NCBI GenBank assembly: GCA_007571275.1
Contig: RKRS01000264.1
Coordinates: 1-13,664, forward strand
Direction of reading: 5' to 3'
DNA length: 13,664 bases
DNA from: Dehalococcoidia bacterium
Lineage (GTDB): Bacteria > Chloroflexota > Dehalococcoidia > Bin125
Below are positions 1-6,564 of the stretch, one piece after another (position 1 is the first letter of the stretch; each line of letters begins with the position of its first letter). A program made the translations under genes and the position numbers. Below the pieces are notes generated by a model. That model had not been told where the DNA came from. It worked only from the letters and a program-made list of their open reading frames with translations, and ran no database searches.

Positions 1-37
1 GCGGTGGGTCTCCGGGGGATCGGCTGATGCGGAGTGC

Positions 38-1222
38 GTGGAGCGCTGGGTTGATGAAGGGGCGTGGCTCGTCCCGTTGGAGGGTGACGCGCCGCCGTCT
101 ACCGTTGATCTGGCTCGCGCGGTGGCTTCGAACGGCGGCGTGCCACTCGACGACCATGACGAGCGCGCCGCGCAACTGGCCGAGCGTTTGGGCAGAGACC
201 GACCGCTCCTGTTTGTCATCGTCGATGGACTCGGCTGCGTCTTCCACGACCGCACGCGACCTGACGGCCTGCTGGCCAGCGCCGAGCAGGTGCAGCTGCG
301 GGCCGTCTTCCCCTCCACCACTGCCGCGGCGCTGACCACCCTGGCGACCGGCGCCTGGCCCTCGCAACACGGGGTAACTGCATGGAACACGCACCTCCAT
401 GAACGTGATCTGACTGCGACGATTCTGCCTTACGTCGAACGCGCCTCAAACCGTCCGCTGCAAGAATTCGGCATCTGGCCGAATGAGACTTTCAGATATC
501 CCTCTCGACTCGCAACGATCTCAACCCGCCTGCGCACGTACCATCCGCGCCAGATCGCCAATAGCGAGTTCACCACCTACGGCCGCGGCCGTTGGCCCAC
601 CGATCCATACGATCACCTGCAGGACGCGGTCAAGGCGGTCGCACGCCGCGTCGTCGATCAGGCGGAACCGGGCGTTCACTACCTCTACCTGCCGATGGTT
701 GACTCCGCCGCGCATCGCTCGGGGCCGAACAGTCGAGACACACAGCGGGCGTTGGACGCGGTCGATAACGCGCTGACTGTCCTGCGCGATCGGCTGGACG
801 GACGCGCCCGCATCGCGGTCAGCCCCGACCACGGCGAGCTTCATGTCCGGGAGCGTGACAAATCGGTCATCCTGCCTGATGATCCGCTGCTCGACGATTT
901 ACACGCCGATCCGTTCGGCGAACCGCGCGTGCCGATGTTCTGCGTCAGGCGTGAGCGTCAACGGGCATTTGAATCGGCCTTCCGCGAGCGCTGGGGACGC
1001 GACTGGGCGCTGTTGCGTCGAGAACAGCTGAACGAACTGCAGCTGTTCGGTCCGGGCAAGCTGTCGAGTGAGTCAGCGAACCGAATCGGGACGCACATCG
1101 CTATCACGGCGGAACCGAAGATCATCACCTACGGCGAGGCAGGCAACCCACAGTCGCGGCTGATCGGTCACCACGCCGGCCTGCGACCAGAGGAAATGGA
1201 AATCCCCCTGCTCCTCGCCTGA
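38..1222 (+). CDS. Alkaline phosphatase superfamily protein (type I phosphodiesterase/nucleotide pyrophosphatase-like)
   Basis: Predicted metal-dependent phosphohydrolase of the alkaline-phosphatase fold. Numbering from the GTG at 38, the metal and nucleophile motifs appear in the expected order. VDGLG (Asp63) gives the first metal ligand. FPSTTAAALTTLATG (91-105) holds the Ser/Thr nucleophile region, followed by SQHGV. VDSAAH (Asp222, His226), SPDHGE (Asp264, His265) and GHHAG (378-382) supply the remaining metal ligands. There is no signal peptide or membrane segment, so it is probably cytoplasmic. The substrate cannot be told; phosphodiesters or nucleotides are likely for the family. The frame is open back to the left edge (position 2) with no stop, and no clear ribosome binding site precedes the GTG, so the true start may lie outside the window. 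The stop codon lies in the loop of a strong hairpin shared with the convergent dehydrogenase gene. Confidence 0.85.
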   Translation: MERWVDEGAWLVPLEGDAPPSTVDLARAVASNGGVPLDDHDERAAQLAERLGRDRPLLFVIVDGLGCVFHDRTRPDGLLASAEQVQLRAVFPSTTAAALTTLATGAWPSQHGVTAWNTHLHERDLTATILPYVERASNRPLQEFGIWPNETFRYPSRLATISTRLRTYHPRQIANSEFTTYGRGRWPTDPYDHLQDAVKAVARRVVDQAEPGVHYLYLPMVDSAAHRSGPNSRDTQRALDAVDNALTVLRDRLDGRARIAVSPDHGELHVRERDKSVILPDDPLLDDLHADPFGEPRVPMFCVRRERQRAFESAFRERWGRDWALLRREQLNELQLFGPGKLSSESANRIGTHIAITAEPKIITYGEAGNPQSRLIGHHAGLRPEEMEIPLLLA

Positions 1223-1236
1223 GGCAAGCAGGGGGA
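1191..1236 (-). terminator. Hairpin terminator of the minus-strand dehydrogenase gene, overlapping the end of the convergent phosphatase gene
   Basis: A perfect 10-bp stem pairs 1203-1212 with 1227-1236 (TCCCCCTGCT against AGCAGGGGGA). A further 4-bp stem lies inside it (CCTC 1213-1216 with GAGG 1221-1224). On the minus strand the stem is followed by a T-rich tract (TTTCCATTTCC, complement of 1192-1202), as expected for intrinsic termination of the gene ending at 1265. On the plus strand the following bases are not T-rich, so termination there is less certain. The hairpin contains the last codons and TGA of the plus-strand gene. Confidence 0.7.
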
Positions 1237-1264
1237 TGTTCGTCAGGGTTCGGCGATAGTTCGC

Positions 1265-2371
1265 CTAGTCGTCGAACTCCATGATCGCGCGACCAAAGAT
1301 CTCGCCGTGTTCGAGCGCTGTGGTGGCCTCATTGATCTGGCCGATCTTGAAGCGCTCGGTGACCATCGCATCGAGATCCAACGCGCCGTCCTCAGCCCAG
1401 GCCAGGAACATCGGGAAATCGCGGTCCGGTCGGCAGCTGCCACCGATTGATCCGATGTACTTCTTCTCGTTGATCAGCAGGCCGCGCATGTCGGCCTCGC
1501 TGAAACTCACACCAGACTGTGGCACACCAACCAGGACGGCGGTCCCGCCGGTCTCCGCGCCGAGGATGCCGGGGCGAACCGCGCGCAGGATTTGATTCAT
1601 CGTCACCTCACGGCCGATGCAGTCAAAGGCGAAGTCAACGCCCGAGACCGGCTCGCCGAAGCTGGTCAATCCTTCGCCCTGTGTGAGCGCATGAATCTGC
1701 TCGATGGCGTCGCCGCCCGATGCATTGACGCCAATTGTTGCGCCGAAGCGCTTGGCGAACTCGAGCTTCTCATCATCGAGGTCGACGGCGATGATCGGAT
1801 CGGCATTGACCACTGAGGCCGCCACCACCGCCGACAGTCCGACGCCGCCGACGCCGAAGATCGCCACGCTCTGACCCTCGCGCACCGCCGCCGTGTTGTA
1901 GACCGCGCCGGAACCGGTCAAGACGGCGCAGCCGATGATCGAGGTCACGTCGCGGCGCGTGTCCTGCGGCACCTTGACGATGTACTTCTCATCGGCGATG
2001 GTCGTGTCCGCCCAGGTGAAAACGTTGCGCGTCGTCGCGGTGCGACCGTTGGGCCGCTCGACCACGATTGGGTCAACCTCGCGTGTCGCCGTCTCGGCGT
2101 TGCGCGGGACCCAAGTGACGAAAACGACGTCGCCCTCCTGCACGTTGCTGACCTGCGAGCCGACCTTGATCACCTCACCGGTCGCCTCGTGTCCGAGCAC
2201 CTGATCACCGTTGCGCGGGTTGTGCATCTGGTGCAGCTGTGAGTGACAGATGCCTGAGGCAAACTGGCGGACGACTACCTGAAAATCAGTTGGATCTGGC
2301 AGGTCCACTCGCTCGATGGCCAGCGGCTCGTCGGCTTCAGGGAGAAAAATCACGCGCGCGGGGGTCGGCAT
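1265..2371 (-). CDS. Zinc-type medium-chain alcohol dehydrogenase, apparently lacking the structural zinc site
   Basis: A 368-residue NAD(P)-dependent alcohol/aldehyde oxidoreductase of the MDR superfamily. The catalytic zinc ligands are Cys42 (GICHSQ), His61-Glu62 (LGHEATGEV) and Cys148 (IIGCAVLTGSGAV). The Rossmann motif is GVGGVG at 173-178, with an acidic residue, Asp197, at the end of the next strand, which favours NAD. The segment that in most zinc ADHs carries four closely spaced cysteines (about residues 88-125 here) has none, so the structural zinc lobe seems to be missing or replaced. The start is supported by GAAGGAA about 6-8 nt upstream of the ATG. It is divergent from the methyltransferase gene at 2474 and shares its 102-bp promoter region. 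The substrate is unknown; the overall layout resembles class III/NDMA-type ADHs, but I would not name one. Confidence 0.9.
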   Translation of the reverse strand: MPTPARVIFLPEADEPLAIERVDLPDPTDFQVVVRQFASGICHSQLHQMHNPRNGDQVLGHEATGEVIKVGSQVSNVQEGDVVFVTWVPRNAETATREVDPIVVERPNGRTATTRNVFTWADTTIADEKYIVKVPQDTRRDVTSIIGCAVLTGSGAVYNTAAVREGQSVAIFGVGGVGLSAVVAASVVNADPIIAVDLDDEKLEFAKRFGATIGVNASGGDAIEQIHALTQGEGLTSFGEPVSGVDFAFDCIGREVTMNQILRAVRPGILGAETGGTAVLVGVPQSGVSFSEADMRGLLINEKKYIGSIGGSCRPDRDFPMFLAWAEDGALDLDAMVTERFKIGQINEATTALEHGEIFGRAIMEFDD

Positions 2372-2427
2372 TGGAAGTTCCTTCGGTCATGCGATGCGAG
2401 TGGCGCATCTGTGTCATTCGGGTAGTG

Positions 2428-2459
2428 CTAGACGGATTCTAGTCTGACCGACGACCAGA
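2428..2459. promoter_or_regulatory. Divergent promoter region with small inverted repeats between adh and the rRNA methyltransferase gene
   Basis: The 102-bp divergent gap contains CTAGA-cggat-TCTAG (2428-2442) directly followed by GTCTG-9-CAGAC (2442-2459). On the minus strand TAGAAT (complement of 2436-2441) is a plausible -10 box for the dehydrogenase gene and lies inside the first repeat. No convincing -35 box was found in either direction. The palindromes could bind a regulator; this is inference only. Confidence 0.3.
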
Positions 2460-2473
2460 CCACAGGAACAATC

Positions 2474-3094
2474 ATGGAAATCATCACCAGACGCGGCCCA
2501 CGCACGATGGATAGATCGGAATTTGACCAGCTGCGCGACCGCTTCTCATCGACCCTCATCGATCTCGGCACCGGCGACGGCGCCTGGCCACGCCGCTTTG
2601 CCCGCGAATACGACCACTGCCTGGCGATCGGCGTCGACGCTGATCGCGTCGCGCTCGGCGAGGCGGCCAAGCTGGCTGGGCGCAAGCCTGCCCGCGGCGG
2701 CGCGCCCAACGCGCTCTACGTCGCCGCGAGCGTCGAAGCGCTGCCGTCCGAGCTTCATGGATCAGCGGATTGGGTCACGATCTACTTCCCCTGGGCAGCA
2801 CTGCTCAGGATGATCCTCAGCGGTGACGACGCATTGGCGTCGATGCTCAACGAGCTCTGCACGCCACGCGCCCGACTCAGCCTCGTGCTCAACGCGGAGG
2901 CCGCGCCCGACGGGTTCGCCATGCCAACGCCCGGGCGTCTACACCCGGTGCTGCAAGCGCCGCTCAGTCAGGCCCGTATGCGGATCGTGCGCTGCGAGTG
3001 GCTCGAGGCTCAAGGCGCGCCGCCGACCACCTGGGGCGGACGACTGGTCAAGGGCAGCGGTCGAACCATGCTCAGCGTGGAAGCGACTCGGTGA
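2474..3094 (+). CDS. KamB/NpmA-like 16S rRNA (adenine(1408)-N(1))-methyltransferase
   Basis: A 206-residue SAM-dependent methyltransferase that follows the pattern of the KamB and NpmA aminoglycoside-resistance enzymes, which methylate N1 of A1408 in helix 44 of 16S rRNA. Matching elements in order are IDLGTGDG (29-36; Asp30 and the GxGxG SAM loop), Asp55 after the second strand, KPARGGAPNALY (71-82, like the KPxKGGLxN segment of the family), FPWAALL (105-111) with Trp107, and TTWGGRL (185-191) with Trp187 and Arg190. Trp107 and Trp187 correspond to the two Trp that sandwich the flipped A1408. Arg197 sits where NpmA has Arg207, but the position of NpmA Arg205 is Ser195. The length is close to family size (215-219). 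The start has AGGA 8 nt upstream of the ATG. The next gene begins 31 nt downstream. The family call is from memory of the sequences; activity is inferred. Confidence 0.82.
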   Translation: MEIITRRGPRTMDRSEFDQLRDRFSSTLIDLGTGDGAWPRRFAREYDHCLAIGVDADRVALGEAAKLAGRKPARGGAPNALYVAASVEALPSELHGSADWVTIYFPWAALLRMILSGDDALASMLNELCTPRARLSLVLNAEAAPDGFAMPTPGRLHPVLQAPLSQARMRIVRCEWLEAQGAPPTTWGGRLVKGSGRTMLSVEATR

Positions 3095-3125
3095 GACAGC
3101 GCACTCAAGAGAACGGATTCCGTTG

Positions 3126-4208
3126 ATGGATGCAATCACACTGTGGCGAATGGATGCTGACGGATCGCTCGATCAGATGAAGTCCGCCTCACGGATTGAC
3201 GCCGAACTGCATCTCGAGGAATTGCTGGTCGCGCAGCCCGAGCTGCTCGAACCTGGCCTGCAACTCATCGGTCGGCAAACGCCGGCAGCAGGTGGTTGGC
3301 TAGACCTGCTGGGAGTTGATGGCGACGGTCGACTGGTGGTCTACGAGCTCAAGCGCGGCACGCTCGGCCGCGACGCTGTTACCCAGGTGCTCGATTACAC
3401 ATCGTTTCTTGCGGAACTACCGCTCGATGAGCTGACCGCACATATCAGCGACCGCTCCGGGCAAGGCGGGATCCCGCAGTTCAATGACTTCGCTGCCTGG
3501 TACGAGGATCAGTTCGGCGATCTGCAAGGGATCTTCCCGTTGCGGTCGGTGCTGGTCGGACTGGGGATTGACAGGACTGCGGCGCGAATCGCGCGCTTCC
3601 TCGCTCAAGCAGGCGGGATCGAGGTCGAGATCATCACCCTGTTCGGCTTCCGAGACGATCAGGAACCTGGTCGCACATACATCGCTCGCCAGACTCCAGC
3701 CGAAGCGAGCACTCAGCCACCCGCGCCCTCACCAAAACAACCATCCATCGAGGAACGACGTCGCCTACTCAAGCAGTATCTGGAAGAACAGGGACTCACG
3801 ACTCGGTTCCACACGGTGCAGGACGCCATCCTCGAGCAGTTGCAAGAGGCGGTCTTCGTCGATGCGCGCAAATCCGGCGTCAGTTTGCGGATGTCGATCA
3901 TCAGCCCCAGCGGCGCGCGGGGGCCGCGCCCCTACTTCGGAATCTATGCCGCATACACAACGCCAGGAGCGATTGAGATCAGTCTCAACGGCATCCTCGA
4001 GACCCACCATCGGGAAGACCTGGAGCAGCTGGCCAAACAGGTGGAGTGTTCCCCTTGGCCGCACGGCGGACGCGCGATCGTCCTGCGCGACGAGACCGAC
4101 TGGGAGCGGGCGCGACCGGCGATTTGCGCATTTGCCAGCGCGGTGCATCAGCGTCGGGAGCAATACCGCTCAGAGCCCCTGGATTCCGCTGATCATGCTG
4201 CGCTCTAG
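3126..4208 (+). CDS. NucS/DUF91-like PD-(D/E)XK nuclease with an unrecognised C-terminal domain
   Basis: A 360-residue protein. Residues about 1-105 look like the nuclease domain of the NucS/EndoMS (DUF91) type. Glu32 lies in the first helix. GWLDLLGVDGDG has Asp60, VVYELKRG carries Glu74-x-Lys76, and QVLDY (Gln87, Tyr91) is the QxxxY motif of RecB-like nucleases. The middle part (110-185) is unassigned. A Pro-rich linker (about 190-207) leads to a C-terminal domain (208-345) that I do not recognise. In canonical NucS the nuclease domain is C-terminal, so this is a different architecture. The ATG at 3126 fits the nuclease domain; the frame is open further upstream, but that part overlaps the methyltransferase gene and has no family resemblance. 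The ribosome binding site is weak. Its stop codon overlaps that of convergent menG. Likely role: DNA cleavage or repair, or a standalone restriction-type nuclease. Confidence 0.75.
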   Translation: MDAITLWRMDADGSLDQMKSASRIDAELHLEELLVAQPELLEPGLQLIGRQTPAAGGWLDLLGVDGDGRLVVYELKRGTLGRDAVTQVLDYTSFLAELPLDELTAHISDRSGQGGIPQFNDFAAWYEDQFGDLQGIFPLRSVLVGLGIDRTAARIARFLAQAGGIEVEIITLFGFRDDQEPGRTYIARQTPAEASTQPPAPSPKQPSIEERRRLLKQYLEEQGLTTRFHTVQDAILEQLQEAVFVDARKSGVSLRMSIISPSGARGPRPYFGIYAAYTTPGAIEISLNGILETHHREDLEQLAKQVECSPWPHGGRAIVLRDETDWERARPAICAFASAVHQRREQYRSEPLDSADHAAL

Positions 4209-4924
4209 GGCGACCGAGACGACGCGAGCCCCGTGTGTAGCGCAACCGCGCCCATCGAGAGGCGACGGTATGACACCTCCACCAACCCGGCCGCTTCGAG
4301 CATCGCCGACAGTGCATCCGCTGTCGGCTCGCCAGTGAGTGAGTTGGGCAGATAGCGATAGGCGGAGCGGTCGCCTGAGACCAGTCCCGCGATTCTGGTC
4401 ACGCCCTGCTCGAATCCCAACCTCAGGATCCGCCCCCACGGCGTATCGGGCGGATGCGTGATGTCGAGCCCGACCAGCCGTCCGCCAGGCCGCAGGACGC
4501 GCGCCATCTCCTCCAGCGACGCGGCCAGGTCGGGCAGGTTACGCAGGACAAACGCCGAGGCGACCGCGTCGAACGCCTCATCCGCAAAAGGCAGGTGCAG
4601 CGCGTCGCCCTGCAACCAGTCGATGCGCTCGGCGCCATACTTTTCCCGCGCCCGAACCAGCATGGGACCGGAGACATCGAGCGATACCACTTGCCGAGCG
4701 CCCGCGCGTCGAAATTCCTCACTCAGATCACCGGTGCCTGCGCCGAGGTCCAGCACTCGGGCGTCGCCTGGCTGCGCTGCTTCGACCGCCAACCGTCGCC
4801 AGCGACCGTCACGACCGGCGGTCATCAGTCGATTCATACGGTCGTAGTGCGGAACCAGACGACTGAACATCTGCGACACCACCTGGGTGCGCTCGTTGGC
4901 CGACGCCGAAGGTCGATTGGACAT
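4205..4924 (-). CDS. menG: Demethylmenaquinone methyltransferase (UbiE/MenG family)
   Basis: A 239-residue SAM-dependent C-methyltransferase expected to convert demethylmenaquinone to menaquinone, the last step of the pathway. It carries the UbiE signature region YDRMNRLMTAGRDGRWR (27-43), SAM motif I VLDLGAGTGD (57-66), an acidic Asp83 after strand 2, GDALHLPF (106-113), VLRNLPD (126-132), RVLRPGGRL (142-150) and the C-terminal YRYLPNSL (189-196) and GAVALHTG (225-232) blocks typical of the family. GGAG lies 9 nt upstream of the ATG. It is divergent from the tetR-menB-menA operon, which supports a menaquinone rather than ubiquinone role. The last four bases are shared with the convergent nuclease gene. 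Confidence 0.92.
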   Translation of the reverse strand: MSNRPSASANERTQVVSQMFSRLVPHYDRMNRLMTAGRDGRWRRLAVEAAQPGDARVLDLGAGTGDLSEEFRRAGARQVVSLDVSGPMLVRAREKYGAERIDWLQGDALHLPFADEAFDAVASAFVLRNLPDLAASLEEMARVLRPGGRLVGLDITHPPDTPWGRILRLGFEQGVTRIAGLVSGDRSAYRYLPNSLTGEPTADALSAMLEAAGLVEVSYRRLSMGAVALHTGLASSRSP

Positions 4925-4990
4925 GTCGAACCGCTCCAGCTACTGCGTCCTCTGTCTGGCCGATCTCATTTCGCCCACTCCTGATACAGT

Positions 4991-5024
4991 ACAGAAACCG
5001 ACCGATGCGTCGGATTTGTTCTGT
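4991..5024. promoter_or_regulatory. Candidate TetR operator between menG and tetR
   Basis: An imperfect palindrome sits in the middle of the 113-bp divergent region. The outer arms are ACAGAA (4991-4996) and TTCTGT (5019-5024). The inner arms are CCGAC (4998-5002) and GTCGG (5009-5013) around CGATGC. Its position just upstream of tetR, facing both transcription units, suits autoregulation and control of menG. Regulator binding is inference; I could not define -10/-35 boxes with confidence. Confidence 0.5.
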
Positions 5025-5037
5025 CTCGGAGTGATCG

Positions 5038-5706
5038 ATGACGACCAGCCAACCGCGCCAGGCCCGAGCCGTCGAGCGACGAGCGCTTCTGCTCGCCGCC
5101 GCCGCTCGCGTCTTCGCCCAACGCGGGTACGCCGATGCGCAAATGGACGAAATCGCCGCTGCCGCCAATACCTCCAAGGGCGGTCTGTACTTCCACTTTC
5201 CGACCAAGGAGGCGCTGATCGCGGCCGTGATCGGGCGCGCCGGAGATACGCTCCAACAGCGGGTGCGACAGGCCATGCGTCAAGCTGGCGCGGATCCTGT
5301 TGCCCGCGCGGACGCCGCCTTGGCGACGCTGATCGAAACACTCTCCGCGCATCGATCACTGGCCCGCGTCCTGGCCAGCGAGACGCTCGGAGGTTCAGCC
5401 GTTGCGCGCGAACGCGTGGCCAGCATCGAGGACGAATTCGTCGAACTGATCGCGCATGAACTTCGTCAGGCTCTTGACAGCGGACAACTCAGCCAGCTCA
5501 ACGGACCGCTCGATCCCGAGATTACGGCGCGCGCCTGGGTCGGCATGGTGCAGTCGACGCTCTCGGCCTGGGCCTCGGGTCGGGTCACCGCGCCCATCGA
5601 CCGTATCTATCCCGAACTCCGACGCCTGCTGCTGCGCAGCGTCGGCGTACCGATGACACCGCATTCGCACGCACACGCATCACAGACACGTTCAGCGAAG
5701 GAGTAG
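5038..5706 (+). CDS. TetR/AcrR family transcriptional regulator
   Basis: A 222-residue one-component repressor. The N-terminal DNA-binding domain is clear: VFAQRGYADAQMDEIAAAAN (25-44) followed by TSKGGLYFHFPTKEAL (45-60), which is the classical TetR helix-turn-helix with the GxLYxHFxxKExL signature. The rest is the helical ligand-binding and dimerisation domain, with a His/Ser-rich tail of no known meaning. GGAG lies 8 nt before the ATG. It is the first gene of an operon, with its stop only 6 nt before menB and the menB ribosome binding site inside its last codons. This placement suggests that it controls menaquinone genes, itself and possibly menG, through the palindrome at 4991-5024. The ligand is unknown. 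Fatty-acid or acyl-CoA responsive TetR proteins have a similar look, so the linkage to quinone synthesis needs testing. Confidence 0.9.
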   Translation: MTTSQPRQARAVERRALLLAAAARVFAQRGYADAQMDEIAAAANTSKGGLYFHFPTKEALIAAVIGRAGDTLQQRVRQAMRQAGADPVARADAALATLIETLSAHRSLARVLASETLGGSAVARERVASIEDEFVELIAHELRQALDSGQLSQLNGPLDPEITARAWVGMVQSTLSAWASGRVTAPIDRIYPELRRLLLRSVGVPMTPHSHAHASQTRSAKE

Positions 5707-5712
5707 CAAACC

Positions 5713-6564
5713 ATGTCCCGACCCACCGTCTCCGTCGAACGCACCGGTCTCCCCGATTGGGAACGCTCAGGCGATTATGGCGACATCTACTACGACGTCG
5801 CCGAAGGCATCGCCAAGATCACGATCGCGCGACCCGAAGTGCGCAACGCCTTCCGTCCCAAGACCCTGTTCGAGCTGCTCGACGCGTTCAAACGAGCGCA
5901 CGAGGATATGTCGGTTGGCGTCATCATCCTGACCGGCGAAGGCAAGGACGCCTTCTGCTCGGGTGGCGACCAGCGCATCCGTGGCGACGGAGGTTATGTC
6001 GGCGACGACGGCGTACCACGGCTCAACGTGCTCGACCTGCACCGCTACATGCGCTCGATTCCCAAACCGGTGATCGCGATGGTCGCCGGCTACGCGATTG
6101 GCGGCGGCAACGTGCTCGCTACGGTCTGCGACTTGACCTACGCCGCCGACAATGCCTGGTTCGGCCAGACCGGGCCGAAAGTCGGCTCGTTTGACGCCGG
6201 CTACGGCACCATGCTGCTGGCGCGACTGGTCGGCCACAAGAAGGCTGCCGAGATCTGGATGCAGTGTCGTCAATACAGCGGTCAAGAAGCTGTTGGTATG
6301 GGCCTGGCCTGCGAGGTCTTCCCGGTCGACGATCTTGAGCTTGAAGTGGTCAACCGATGTCGCGAAATCCTCTGCATGTCGCCCACGGCGCTGCGCTTCA
6401 TCAAGCGCGCGCTGGTCGCGGACACCGACGGGTTGTCGGGCATGCAGATGTTCGCCGGCGACTCGACGCTGCTCTACTACCTCTCGGAGGAGGCCAAGGA
6501 AGGCAAGACCGCATTCCTCGAGAAGCGCAAGCCTGACTTCTCCAAGTACCCGCGCTTCCCCTGA
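5713..6564 (+). CDS. menB: 1,4-dihydroxy-2-naphthoyl-CoA synthase (MenB)
   Basis: A 283-residue crotonase-fold enzyme that closes the second ring of the menaquinone head group from o-succinylbenzoyl-CoA. Family marks are RPEVRNAF (40-47), FCSGGDQRIRGDGGYVGDDG (81-100) with the active-site Tyr95, the oxyanion-hole region AGYAIGGGN (125-133), FGQTGPKVGSFDAGYG (150-165) with Ser159 and Asp161, and the characteristic C-terminal LEKRKPDFSKYPRF. Gly154 in QTGP, where the mycobacterial type has Asp, matches the bicarbonate-dependent E. coli-like class. AAGGAG lies 9 nt upstream of the ATG. The stop codon overlaps the start of menA (TGATG), so translation is probably coupled. Confidence 0.96.
   Translation: MSRPTVSVERTGLPDWERSGDYGDIYYDVAEGIAKITIARPEVRNAFRPKTLFELLDAFKRAHEDMSVGVIILTGEGKDAFCSGGDQRIRGDGGYVGDDGVPRLNVLDLHRYMRSIPKPVIAMVAGYAIGGGNVLATVCDLTYAADNAWFGQTGPKVGSFDAGYGTMLLARLVGHKKAAEIWMQCRQYSGQEAVGMGLACEVFPVDDLELEVVNRCREILCMSPTALRFIKRALVADTDGLSGMQMFAGDSTLLYYLSEEAKEGKTAFLEKRKPDFSKYPRFP

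Noticed and set aside
1220..1262. Selenocysteine readthrough of the TGA that ends the phosphatase gene, since a hairpin is present
   Set aside because: The hairpin surrounds rather than follows the TGA, the phosphatase domain is already complete, and the readthrough sequence shows no protein-like features before the antisense gene.
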